From: Bermanella marisrubri
GTDB taxonomy: Bacteria; Pseudomonadota; Gammaproteobacteria; Pseudomonadales; Oceanobacteraceae
Length of the DNA stretch: 64,000 nt
NCBI RefSeq assembly: GCF_012295615.1
Contig: NZ_CP051183.1
Span: 2,879,001 to 2,943,000, forward strand
Direction: 5' to 3'
The notes under the pieces were generated by a model. That model was not told the DNA's origin and ran no database searches. It worked only from the letters and a program-made list of their open reading frames with translations. A program made the translations under genes and the position numbers. Shown piece after piece: positions 1-8,537 of the stretch. The stretch's first letter is position 1. Every line of letters starts with the position of its first letter.

Positions 1-756
1 ACATGAAGTAGCGTAACCCAAGACTTCAGCATAAATACGAGCTCCGCGAGCCTTTGCATGCTCGTACTCTTCAAGTATTAACGCACCGGCTCCCTCACCT
101 ACCGACATGCCTGGTTCCCCAGAAAAGGGGCTACATGGCCCTTGAGCCATGGCATCCAAGATTTTAAAACCAGAGAATGTAGGTAAATATAAAGGCTCAC
201 TGCCAACGATCAACGCTTGCTGCGTTTTATTATTTTGAATCGCATCGAAACCAAGACCCAAGGCATTCGTACTTGCAGTACAGGCAGTAGCGACGACATC
301 ATACCCACCTTTTAAGCCTAACAATTCAGTTACGATAGAAGCACAAGCGCCATAATTTCCAACCTTTGCTAACATCTTAGTTGGCACGGGATCATCCTTG
401 ATAACAGGCATAAATGGTTCGGTAGCGGCGCCGCTAATAGCAAACAATGAATACATATCGTATCTAGATTGCGTATCCAGAATATTACTGTCTTGCATTG
501 CCTCTTCTGCGACTTTATACGCCCACAAACTGACTTTATCTAGTTCATCGATTTGGCTTTGAGACAAGTTAGAGTATTGGATTTCATCATGAATCTGCGC
601 CGCATAGCAATCTTCGAAGAATTGATTAAACTCTTCGCTCGATGCAATGGCACTGCGACATGCAAACAAGCCATCTGTAAAGCTTTCTTTATCTTGACCA
701 ATGGCAGAACAAATGCCAACGCCGGTGATTACAACTCGCTTACGTTCTATATCCAT
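1..756 (-). CDS. beta-ketoacyl synthase (FabF-like), C-terminal part cut off by window edge
   Basis: The 252 visible residues are the N-terminal half of a ketosynthase. It opens with RKRVVITGVG, has the nucleophile-cysteine motif VATACTAS, and continues into PGMSVGEGAGA and EEYEHAKARGA. It should condense malonyl-ACP with an acyl chain. It closely resembles the first half of the fused ketosynthase at 3789..6287, sharing several long identical blocks, so the two are probably duplicates. The ATG at 754-756 follows the enoyl-reductase-like gene by 12 bases, with a GGA ribosome site, so they are co-transcribed. Whether it also carries a second, inactive KS half lies outside the window. Confidence 0.9.
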   Translation of the reverse strand, partial: MDIERKRVVITGVGICSAIGQDKESFTDGLFACRSAIASSEEFNQFFEDCYAAQIHDEIQYSNLSQSQIDELDKVSLWAYKVAEEAMQDSNILDTQSRYDMYSLFAISGAATEPFMPVIKDDPVPTKMLAKVGNYGACASIVTELLGLKGGYDVVATACTASTNALGLGFDAIQNNKTQQALIVGSEPLYLPTFSGFKILDAMAQGPCSPFSGEPGMSVGEGAGALILEEYEHAKARGARIYAEVLGYATSC

Positions 757-768
757 GATGTCATCCTA

Positions 769-1551
769 TTATTCGAGGGTAATGCCGCGGTCAGCTAAAA
801 TAACAGTACCTTGAATTGCACTGGCTTTTTCAGAGCACAAGAAGCTCACAACATTTGCCAATTCACGTGGATCTAATAAAAAATCACGACCGCGTATCTC
901 TAGCATTTGCATAAACCCAGGCCAAACAGTTTCCAGCTGTTCTAACGTATCAGTTTTAACAAGACCGCCACACACACCATTAACACGCACACCTTTATCG
1001 TGTAATTCATAATCCAAATAGCGCACCAAATGCTCTAGCGCTGCTTTCATAACGCCCATTGGATAGCGAGGCATTACTCGTCGACTTCCTGTACTGGTAA
1101 TAAAAACGATGCTGCCGCCTTCTTTCATAAAAGGCAGAACGCCTTGAACACAGCCCACGTTACCCACAAGATTAGTATCCAACAACATTTTCCAATCGGA
1201 TTTATTGAAATCTTGAAACTCTTTGAAAGGAGTCTGGCCCGCGTTTAAAACTAGGTAATCAATTTTTTCGTAATCTTTTTCTAGCTGAGAAAACATCTTC
1301 TCAACATCTTTGCGTTGCGAGATGTCAGCCAATACATTACATGCATTCACGCCTTTCTCTTCAGCGTACTCAATCAGTTGCTTTACCTGAGCCGCTCCTT
1401 TACCGATATTCCGTCGATGATTAATAATCACATCACAGCCTTCATCGATAAGCTCTTTTACAATTGCTTCGCCTATACCGCGTGATCCACCGGTAATAAG
1501 TGCCACTTTTCCTACGTGCTGTCCCTTGGGTTTTGAATGCAAAGTCTCCAT
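769..1551 (-). CDS. FabL/FabI-like short-chain reductase (probable enoyl-ACP reductase)
   Basis: This 260-residue short-chain dehydrogenase has the cofactor motif TGGSRGIG near residue 20 and LNAG in the middle. Around the active site it reads MPRYPMGVMKAALE. The tyrosine is not four residues before the lysine, as in ketoreductases, but six (Y-x5-K). Enoyl reductases FabI and FabL use Y-x6-K, and the following VRVNGVCGGLVKTD also resembles FabL. I infer reduction of an enoyl-ACP, which would complete the elongation cycle together with the FabG-like gene at 8538..9296. The one-residue shorter spacing is unusual. It sits between a degenerate KS-like gene and another KS. Confidence 0.75.
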   Translation of the reverse strand: METLHSKPKGQHVGKVALITGGSRGIGEAIVKELIDEGCDVIINHRRNIGKGAAQVKQLIEYAEEKGVNACNVLADISQRKDVEKMFSQLEKDYEKIDYLVLNAGQTPFKEFQDFNKSDWKMLLDTNLVGNVGCVQGVLPFMKEGGSIVFITSTGSRRVMPRYPMGVMKAALEHLVRYLDYELHDKGVRVNGVCGGLVKTDTLEQLETVWPGFMQMLEIRGRDFLLDPRELANVVSFLCSEKASAIQGTVILADRGITLE

Positions 1552-1589
1552 GAGAACTCCTTTGTGTATTTTTATATCGTTTTTATTTT

Positions 1590-2540
1590 TTATATAGAGG
1601 GATTAATGTTTAACTGTAACGACCAAGCATATCCATCTCGATCAGTACTACTAATCACGTCCGATAACTGCTGCGGTTTATCTTGAAGCAGGCTATGAAG
1701 CCGGTTCATTAAATTGATACATCCCATATCTGGACCAAAATCTGATTTAATGCCTGAATCCTCTGAAACTGATTGCCTGAAGAACGGATAACAAAACGCA
1801 GAATTATCATATCCTTCAGTAATTTCTTTTTGACTTTCTCTCAATTGGCATTTCAGTGACTCAACAGTTGCCAAAATGTCCGCAGATCGTTCCTGAGCAT
1901 TTTCAGGTGACTCCAAAAGAACAAAACCTGTAGCATCGGCAAGAGATAACTCGTGGTGCTTGTTTTTGGTTAAAGACCTATTGTCTTTCATCCATTGATA
2001 GTCATCTACCACATCGGTTAGAAATAAATACGGAATGCATTGATGTACCCCGCCAATAATAATCATATCAAGCACATCGTCCTCGATAAGAGACTGAGCA
2101 GTTTCTACAGCTTGAAAAAACGCACTTCGCTCGGCACGTAATCGAATAGAGTAACCTGAAATATTGTGGCTATTTAAAATAAACGAGGGAAAAACATCCG
2201 AGTAATACATTTCCTTTATTTGTGCATCTTGGTTAAAAAAAGATACCGGACCGTATTGATCAAAATAAATGACACCGACCCTAGATGAACGCTTCTTATT
2301 AATCTTTCTATGTAAACCAGAATTCTTAATCAGTTGATCAAAGCAGACTTCCACGGCCTCTAGATGGTTTTTAAATCCTGAGTCCTTGAATCGATGGGTG
2401 AAATAGTGACTGATACCAGTCTTCTTTTCACCAATTTCATATAAATACTGCTCATAAAAATTGTCCAAATGGGGATAATATAGTTTTTTATTGTTCCCCT
2501 TAATAAGGTGACAACCTGTAATCACCAATGATGTATCCAT
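1590..2540 (-). CDS. degenerate ketosynthase-like (thiolase-fold) protein
   Basis: A 316-residue protein starting MDTSLVITGCHL. Weak ketosynthase landmarks remain: a core stretch DMIIIGGVHQ where KS enzymes have a LAGG-type strand, and LADATGFVLLES where they have EGAGVLVLE. I find no cysteine in a TACS-type motif and no HGTGT or GH motif, so condensing activity is unlikely. It is about 100 residues shorter than a KS. A partner role like a chain-length factor is possible but inferred. The ATG at 2538-2540 lies one base after the stop of the upstream KS gene; a longer reading frame to 2582 would overlap that gene, and GGAG lies upstream of either start. I chose the shorter form. Confidence 0.7.
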   Translation of the reverse strand: MDTSLVITGCHLIKGNNKKLYYPHLDNFYEQYLYEIGEKKTGISHYFTHRFKDSGFKNHLEAVEVCFDQLIKNSGLHRKINKKRSSRVGVIYFDQYGPVSFFNQDAQIKEMYYSDVFPSFILNSHNISGYSIRLRAERSAFFQAVETAQSLIEDDVLDMIIIGGVHQCIPYLFLTDVVDDYQWMKDNRSLTKNKHHELSLADATGFVLLESPENAQERSADILATVESLKCQLRESQKEITEGYDNSAFCYPFFRQSVSEDSGIKSDFGPDMGCINLMNRLHSLLQDKPQQLSDVISSTDRDGYAWSLQLNINPSI

Positions 2541-2541
2541 A

Positions 2542-3792
2542 CTAAGCAACTCGCTCCAACAAACAGCTAACAATAGAGCCATCGATACCTATGCTATTTT
2601 TCAATATCATATTTGGTTTTGCTCTGATCATTTCATCTGTCACAAAGTTAATACGATCTGAAAACTCTAGTTTCTTACTAGAATAAAATGGTAAAACTCG
2701 ATCCTGATTAAAAGCATCCGACGCCATAATGAAGTCAAAAGCACCTGATGATGCTAATAAATAGCCTGTCTGACCAGTATAATTAGCGACATAGGGATTG
2801 CTTTGAGAGAATATTTTCTCCATAGCCATTGCCTCAGCTTGGTCACTTGCCTTTAGGCCATTACCATGCGGATATATTAAATCGATCTCTTCTGCTAAAC
2901 GTTCGGATTTTTCTAATAGCGCATTAATATTTTTCACGATGGCGCGGAAAGGTACACTCATGCTAGGTGAGTTTTGAGACCCAGAAAAAGCTCTTGCTGC
3001 TTGCATTTCACCCAATAAGAAATGGGGGTTTGCATCTCTATTATTTACACTTTCCACCGATTCCAATAAAACAGCACTGATACCAAAACTCGGTTTTATG
3101 CCATCACTTTCCTGACAAAATGGAAGAAAATTCTGCTTTGCTAGAATATTGATTCCAGACATAAATAGAATGTCAAACGTCGAAACTTCTTGCCAAGAAA
3201 GCACAAGGGCTCGTTCTATTTTACCTTGCTGAAGCATTGCTTTAGCGGCCATCATTGCGGAAAGACTGGACGAGCAAGCAGAGAATATTGTGTTAACCGG
3301 ATATTTTAAAGCGAATGCATTTTCAAATTGTTTTGTTAGACTTCCATTACGAAAATTTCGCGCCTGCAATGCCTTAATTTTAGGCTTCAGTAATACATCC
3401 AGTTTTTCACTTTCATGTAGGTGAGCGAAAAAGTGCTTTAAATCAGGTTGATTTCCCGGCGCCCCCCAAAAAACCCTACAATTTTCATCTGCGAGTATAC
3501 TAGTGTTTACACCTGCATCCTCTAAACACTGCTCTGTAACGTTCGCCATCACAGCGATACGCGGATCAGTCACCCCGCGTTTCTTATAGTCTTTAGAGAA
3601 AGTCATTTGAGCGTCGGTTAACGGAGCGTAATCAGGATCAAAGCTAAAACCAAAGAATCCCTGTAATGCCTTGTCAGAGAAAACTGGCGTAAAATCGACA
3701 ACACGTTTTTTTTGTATGTTGTCGACAAATTCCCGCGTGGACCAAGCAAAATCTGATACGCAACCTAGTCCGGTTACTGCTACGGATTTCAA
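2542..3792 (-). CDS. atypical beta-ketoacyl synthase
   Basis: A 416-residue KS beginning MKSVAVTGLGCVSDF. The nucleophile is present (FSACSSS, Cys173) and the first active-site histidine is kept in PHGNG (His309). The second histidine, normally in a GH motif, is replaced by tyrosine (TGYLLASSGA, Tyr344). Condensation or decarboxylation chemistry may therefore be altered. The start codon is TTG, overlapping the TGA of the upstream KS fusion as TTGA, with GGTGAG five bases upstream, so the two are translationally coupled. It probably works with the fused KS and the degenerate KS-like protein that follows, perhaps in a hetero-oligomer; that is inference. Confidence 0.85.
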   Translation of the reverse strand: MKSVAVTGLGCVSDFAWSTREFVDNIQKKRVVDFTPVFSDKALQGFFGFSFDPDYAPLTDAQMTFSKDYKKRGVTDPRIAVMANVTEQCLEDAGVNTSILADENCRVFWGAPGNQPDLKHFFAHLHESEKLDVLLKPKIKALQARNFRNGSLTKQFENAFALKYPVNTIFSACSSSLSAMMAAKAMLQQGKIERALVLSWQEVSTFDILFMSGINILAKQNFLPFCQESDGIKPSFGISAVLLESVESVNNRDANPHFLLGEMQAARAFSGSQNSPSMSVPFRAIVKNINALLEKSERLAEEIDLIYPHGNGLKASDQAEAMAMEKIFSQSNPYVANYTGQTGYLLASSGAFDFIMASDAFNQDRVLPFYSSKKLEFSDRINFVTDEMIRAKPNMILKNSIGIDGSIVSCLLERVA

Positions 3793-6287
3793 GAGGGCTC
3801 ACCCTTTTTAAGAACGATCGCATAACAATTACCGCCTTCACTTTGTCCGGTAATTAATAGATGTTGTAACGGCTTTTCAAGGATTTCATCCTTTACAAAG
3901 TTAAGACCATCTAGAGCGAAGGATTCTGTATTCTTTATTGGAAATATCAAGTTATCCTGTGCGCCATGAATCGCTGACGTGAGCGTTAACAATCCACCAG
4001 ATGCCTCGATAAAACCAAAATAACTATTCACATTGGTAAGTGGAATCTCAGACGCTGACTCACCTAGTGCAGTTTTAATCCCTAATAACTCAGATTGAAT
4101 CGTACGTTTACCAGACCAAGCACTACCATAAATAACATCTAAATCACTTGCAGAAAGCTGAGCTTCTTGTAAGGCCTGTGTAATAGCATCAGCCATAGCG
4201 TGGCCATCACTTTGCTCTTCATGGAAATACACATATTCGCTTGCACGTCCGTAACCCAAAACTTCTGCGTAGACTTTTGCGCCTCGGTTTTTAGCCGCGC
4301 TTAAGGATTCCATAAATAGGCAACTTGCGCCCTCTCCCATGATATAACCGCTATCACGCTCACTATAAGGTTTATAGCTACCTGAATCTTTACCGTAGTT
4401 AATATCTTCGTTACCAAGCATCATTAGGGGCGAGAAGCCATGAGATTCCTCATCGGATGCCCCTGCAAGCATAAAATCTTGCAAGTTCTGACGAATCACT
4501 TCATAACCTTGAATCAATGATCCCAAGCCAGCGTTTACACCGGATGATAATGTCGTGTTATAACCTTTCACACCTTTCGAGATAGCACACTGTGTAGCAA
4601 TAGAGTTCATTAGCGACATAGCAAATTCGCTGGTGCGCACATTATTGGGATCTGGCGAAAGGCTTTCACACAATCTAGAGATTGTACTCGTAGGTCCCTT
4701 TGAAATGCCCATGATCATACCAACCTCTTCGCGAGCACTTTTGGGTACTTTATAGCCCGCGTTTTTTAGGGCTTGCTCCATGGCAACCATGGCATAAAGC
4801 GTTATGTTGTTCAGCTTGCGCACATCCACGCTGCGCAAAATTTTACGAGGGTTAAAGCTTTCGACTTTGTGACAGTAATAGCGAATTAAACCGTCCTCAT
4901 CGACAGGAAGATCACCTAAATCTTTCTCATCTAGCTCAACTTTTAGTTCCTGTAATTGCGGCGTAGCACCGCCTTCCATTAACCCTTTAGTGAATTCGCT
5001 ATTACCTAATCCAAGAGAAGAAACACTCCCCATACCCGTAATCACAACGCGCTGTTCATCAAACTCTGCGGTTTTGATGGTGCCTGGTTTAGTGGAGGTA
5101 ACTAAGCAACTATTATTGCCACCAAAGGCATAGTTATTTTTCATGAAGACATTGACGTCCATATCACGAAAATCATTGGGAATATAATCTAAATCCGCAT
5201 AGCTACGAGCTTCACCAAAATTCAGCGTTGGCAGTACTTTCTTTTCAGGTAGCGTCAACAAACAAGCAATTAATTCCAAAATACCGGCTGCGCCAATATT
5301 GTGACCGAAATAAGACTTGGTGGAACTGATTGGTGGAGTACTACCTTCACCGAATACTTTTTTGATCGCAAGTGTTTCAGAGCGATCGTTCGCTTCTGTA
5401 CCAGTACCATGTGCATTCACATAATCAATATCTTCTGCAGTCAATCCTGTGTTACGCAGAGCCGTGTTCATAACCAAGCTGGAACCTTCAGCTTTAGGAT
5501 CAGGTGCGGTTTCGTGATACGCATCACTGGTAGTGGAATAACCTAACAGTTCACCATAGATTTTTGCCCCACGAGCTTTGGCATGTTCATACTCTTCTAA
5601 AACAATGGCACCGGCACCTTCACCAACAGACATTCCAGGCTGGTCTGAGTACGGATTACATGGTCCACTGGCCATTGCTTTTAGTGCGTAAAAGCCTGCA
5701 AAGGTAGGAATATAAAGCGGCTCAGAACCGAGCGCTAGCATGACATTACCTTTGTTATTCTGAATAGCATCATAGGCCAAACCAATAGCATTTGGGCTGG
5801 CTGTACATGCAGTAGCCACAAGCTCGTAGCCACCTCCAATCTCCAACAATGAGGACACAAGCGGACAAATACTGGCGTAACTACCTGAATACTTAACCAT
5901 GTCTAGGTTGGTTTCTTCTGGCTTCCCCATAATGAAGGGTAAGTAGGCTTCAGTACCCGCTGCAGACACCCCCACCATAAGACCCATCTTCTTTTTTAGA
6001 TCGCTTTCTAAAAGATCACTATCCAATAGCGCTTCGCGGCCCACTCGATAACCCCATAGCGCTCCTTTATCGAGTTTGTGAGTCAACTCGGGATCCAAGC
6101 CTGGATAATCCAGTTCACCTAATATTTCTGACGCATAAGCACCTTCAAAGTATTCACGATAAGCCTCGCTAGGCTTAATACCAACCTGTTTATCCAATAA
6201 ACCTTGCTTAAATTCTGGAATCGATTTACCGATTGACGATAGAACACCTAAACCAGTAATAACGACGCGCTTCCGTGTAACACTCAT
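3789..6287 (-). CDS. tandem ketosynthase fusion: active KS + inactive KS (chain-length-factor-like)
   Basis: The 832 residues contain two complete KS folds. Half one (about 1-405) has the full triad: Cys161 (VATACTAS), His293 (NAHGTGTE) and His329 (YFGHNIGAAG). Half two begins near 411 (EQRVVITGMG) and lacks all three: the cysteine region reads TTLSSGVNA, the HGTGT region GSAWSG, and the GH region YFGFIEASGG. This is the pattern of type II polyketide KSalpha and chain-length factor KSbeta, which are normally separate proteins. It presumably elongates acyl chains on the ACP at 7578..7874. The ATG at 6285-6287 follows GGGTG. An 82-base gap with a hairpin separates it from the GcvT-like gene. 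Confidence 0.9.
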   Translation of the reverse strand: MSVTRKRVVITGLGVLSSIGKSIPEFKQGLLDKQVGIKPSEAYREYFEGAYASEILGELDYPGLDPELTHKLDKGALWGYRVGREALLDSDLLESDLKKKMGLMVGVSAAGTEAYLPFIMGKPEETNLDMVKYSGSYASICPLVSSLLEIGGGYELVATACTASPNAIGLAYDAIQNNKGNVMLALGSEPLYIPTFAGFYALKAMASGPCNPYSDQPGMSVGEGAGAIVLEEYEHAKARGAKIYGELLGYSTTSDAYHETAPDPKAEGSSLVMNTALRNTGLTAEDIDYVNAHGTGTEANDRSETLAIKKVFGEGSTPPISSTKSYFGHNIGAAGILELIACLLTLPEKKVLPTLNFGEARSYADLDYIPNDFRDMDVNVFMKNNYAFGGNNSCLVTSTKPGTIKTAEFDEQRVVITGMGSVSSLGLGNSEFTKGLMEGGATPQLQELKVELDEKDLGDLPVDEDGLIRYYCHKVESFNPRKILRSVDVRKLNNITLYAMVAMEQALKNAGYKVPKSAREEVGMIMGISKGPTSTISRLCESLSPDPNNVRTSEFAMSLMNSIATQCAISKGVKGYNTTLSSGVNAGLGSLIQGYEVIRQNLQDFMLAGASDEESHGFSPLMMLGNEDINYGKDSGSYKPYSERDSGYIMGEGASCLFMESLSAAKNRGAKVYAEVLGYGRASEYVYFHEEQSDGHAMADAITQALQEAQLSASDLDVIYGSAWSGKRTIQSELLGIKTALGESASEIPLTNVNSYFGFIEASGGLLTLTSAIHGAQDNLIFPIKNTESFALDGLNFVKDEILEKPLQHLLITGQSEGGNCYAIVLKKGEPS

Positions 6288-6322
6288 GAGACACCCAATG
6301 TTCTTGCAAAATAAATAGAGAA

Positions 6323-6357
6323 ACCACCCTCACTCCTGAGACTATTCTGAGGGTGGT
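6323..6357 (-). promoter_or_regulatory. intercistronic hairpin
   Basis: Two 10-base arms (6323-6332 and 6348-6357) are perfectly complementary in the gap between the GcvT-like gene and the KS fusion. On the minus-strand transcript the hairpin is followed by a U-rich but interrupted stretch. It could be a leaky terminator, or a stabiliser that sets different levels for upstream and downstream genes. Confidence 0.5.
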
Positions 6358-6369
6358 AAGCGATAAGGA

Positions 6370-7563
6370 TTAAGCGTCCGCAGCTTCTTCCTTCGCTTCG
6401 GCTTCCTTCGCTTTTAGTTGATCAAGCATGTTTTTATGTTTATCCGGATTCACATAACTGTTTTCATTTGGATTAACGATCATGCTGTAATTTTGAATAA
6501 ACGGTGTTGCGGTAGTCTGAATAGAGTACTCAGATCCGTCAGATGCTTTTATCTTATAGGCATCTATGCCTGCATAAGCATATGCCTCATCCAAAATCAC
6601 TTGAGCGATCAACTGTTTTAGTGAGGGTGAATAACCAACATTCGCAACAACACCAATTGACTCTCCTTCTAAAACAACCTGATCGTTAGCCATGATAGGT
6701 AATTCAGCTTTTTCGGACTGAATCAATGCGCCTACAAGCTTTTTATCAAGAGGTTGTTCTCGTTTCTCAAGTAGAGCATCTCGACCAGCGAATTCTTCCT
6801 TGTCGTAACGAACCATCCATTGCAGCTGCAAGACACGCGGGTCATTGGAAAACTGACCTACTGTTTTAGGGTTGTAATAAGGGTTTTCTAGGCGAGTCGT
6901 TTCATGAAGCTCTAGTCCCGCTTTGACAAGATCGAATTTCTCGCCCTTTTCTTCAAAGGTATCCCAAAGTTCTTGTGCTTGATCAACAGGCAGTACAACC
7001 TTGTAACCGAACTCACCATGCTTACCTGCACGCAGGATAAAAGTATCTTCATCTAAGGCGATGAAACCATGAAATGGAATACCAATGACATCCATACCAT
7101 ACACTTCTGTTGCTAGCTCCCAGCTATACGGACCTTCCACGGCGATCATGGCATGGCTTTTAGTGAGATCTTCGATTTCGACATCATCAAGATCTTCTTT
7201 ATAAGGCTCAAGAAGCGCAATCAGGCTGTCGGCTGTGATATGCTCACAAAGTAGAATATAGGTGTCATCATCGTTCATCACGTATAGGTCAGTGATGATT
7301 TCACCTTCGTCATTTAGAATAACTGTATAAAGCGTTTGCTCATCTCTGATTTCAGCAACATCACCAGCCACAACAAGATCTAATAAATCAAAGGCTTCAT
7401 CACCTTCAACTTTAACTTTTGAATAATGGCTATAGTCAGAAAGTACAATATTCTCACGCAGAGCCTTATATTCTTTGTCAAAATCACTATAGGCGTAAGG
7501 CACACTAATGCCGTTCACTTCTACCATTTTTTTTGCTTGGTTTGCATGAATTGAATCTAACAT
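6370..7563 (-). CDS. GcvT-like (aminomethyltransferase-fold) protein in a fatty-acid-like cluster
   Basis: A 397-residue protein of the glycine-cleavage T-protein/YgfZ superfamily. Landmarks in order: VLSDYSHYSKVKVEG near the N-terminus, GEIITDLYV in place of the family's GGIxDDLxV, AVEGPYSWEL where GcvT has a QGP motif, GEFGYKVVLP, and LELHETTRLENP near GcvT's GARDxLRLE. The C-terminal 15 residues are a charged Ala/Glu/Lys tail. Family members bind tetrahydrofolate and move one-carbon units. No lipoyl H-protein or glycine decarboxylase is nearby, so glycine cleavage is unlikely. Folate-dependent modification of an ACP-bound intermediate, or a structural role, are both conjecture. The start is supported by GGGAGAGG just upstream of the ATG at 7561-7563. 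Confidence 0.8.
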   Translation of the reverse strand: MLDSIHANQAKKMVEVNGISVPYAYSDFDKEYKALRENIVLSDYSHYSKVKVEGDEAFDLLDLVVAGDVAEIRDEQTLYTVILNDEGEIITDLYVMNDDDTYILLCEHITADSLIALLEPYKEDLDDVEIEDLTKSHAMIAVEGPYSWELATEVYGMDVIGIPFHGFIALDEDTFILRAGKHGEFGYKVVLPVDQAQELWDTFEEKGEKFDLVKAGLELHETTRLENPYYNPKTVGQFSNDPRVLQLQWMVRYDKEEFAGRDALLEKREQPLDKKLVGALIQSEKAELPIMANDQVVLEGESIGVVANVGYSPSLKQLIAQVILDEAYAYAGIDAYKIKASDGSEYSIQTTATPFIQNYSMIVNPNENSYVNPDKHKNMLDQLKAKEAEAKEEAADA

Positions 7564-7577
7564 TATCCTCTCCCTGA

Positions 7578-7874
7578 TTAAGCTGCTTGCTGAGCAGATT
7601 TATGCTCTAAAATGAAATCGACAAGCTTATTAATATTTCGCATGAATGAAGGATCTGTACCTTCTGGCACCTTAATACCAAAGCTCATATCAAGCATTAC
7701 AACCACTTCAGTGGCATCAACACTATCCAGACGTAACCCACTGCCAAATAGCGGTGTGTCTTCATCGATGTCTTGTGGTTCTTGATAAAGATTTAAGCGT
7801 TCAATTAGTACACGCTTTACCTCATCAAGCACAGCTTTACGTTCTTCTATTTGTTTTTGTAATTCAGGTTGCAT
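7578..7874 (-). CDS. acyl carrier protein
   Basis: A 98-residue acidic carrier protein. Ser51 in the motif RLDSVDA is the predicted phosphopantetheine attachment site (DSL/DSV motif). It is longer than the house-keeping ACP (about 78 residues), with an extra N-terminal helix. It carries the growing chain for the surrounding KS, KR, DH and ER enzymes, and is probably primed by the AcpS-like protein at 9316..9768. The ATG at 7872-7874 has AAGGAG seven bases upstream. Reading further upstream would overlap the dehydratase gene and is unlikely. Confidence 0.9.
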   Translation of the reverse strand: MQPELQKQIEERKAVLDEVKRVLIERLNLYQEPQDIDEDTPLFGSGLRLDSVDATEVVVMLDMSFGIKVPEGTDPSFMRNINKLVDFILEHKSAQQAA

Positions 7875-7884
7875 AATGCTCTCC

Positions 7885-8520
7885 TTATAATGCAGCAATT
7901 TCTTCTTCTGTTTCTTGAGGTTCTTGAAATCCAAAGCCTATATCTGTTTGTCGCCAATTCGACATGCGTCCAGAACAAACAATTTTTTTGCCGACACGAG
8001 CTTCCACATTGAAGTGATTGAAGCCCGCGCTATCAACTAAAAACATCTCACTACTGATTTCTAATACATCGCCTGGATAAACCACACCTTTGAACTTGAG
8101 ATCCTGAGACGCCAAGAATCCCATCGTTTTTTGTTGTAATTTTTGCGCTCGCTCAATGCCTTGAGGGCAATGCAACGCTGCCTTCAATTCGTGGGGGTCT
8201 TCTAAACGTATACCCGTATCTTGTTCATACGAATCAATGAACTGTAAAATTAGATTCATATACTCACTGGTTTGACCAAAAGTCTCCGCAATCAACACAC
8301 CAGGCATGACCGGATAGCCTGGAAAATGACCCACAAAGTGAGGCTCGTTAGAGGCCACCGTCTTGATACTTTGAATTTTTGGTTTTTCACCATCCTGAAA
8401 ATTCACGATTCGATCCACCATCATAAATGGCTGTCGAAATACACTCAGCTTTTGTAGCATGAATGGCTCAACTAAAATAAAGTCTTTGCCAACTCTTTTT
8501 CTACGAGTAACGGTTGTCAT
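7885..8520 (-). CDS. FabZ/FabA-like hot-dog dehydratase
   Basis: A 211-residue hot-dog-fold protein with the 3-hydroxyacyl-ACP dehydratase signature: HFVGHFPGYPVMPG supplies the catalytic histidine (of GHFP), and IAETFGQ supplies the acid residue. FabZ is about 150 residues. Here roughly 35 extra residues follow the central helix and the N-terminus is extended. It should remove water from 3-hydroxyacyl-ACP after the ketoreductase at 8538..9296 has acted. Ten bases separate its stop from the ACP start, and it lies 17 bases after the ketoreductase gene. Confidence 0.88.
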   Translation of the reverse strand: MTTVTRRKRVGKDFILVEPFMLQKLSVFRQPFMMVDRIVNFQDGEKPKIQSIKTVASNEPHFVGHFPGYPVMPGVLIAETFGQTSEYMNLILQFIDSYEQDTGIRLEDPHELKAALHCPQGIERAQKLQQKTMGFLASQDLKFKGVVYPGDVLEISSEMFLVDSAGFNHFNVEARVGKKIVCSGRMSNWRQTDIGFGFQEPQETEEEIAAL

Positions 8521-8537
8521 CGATTTCTTTCCCTGTG

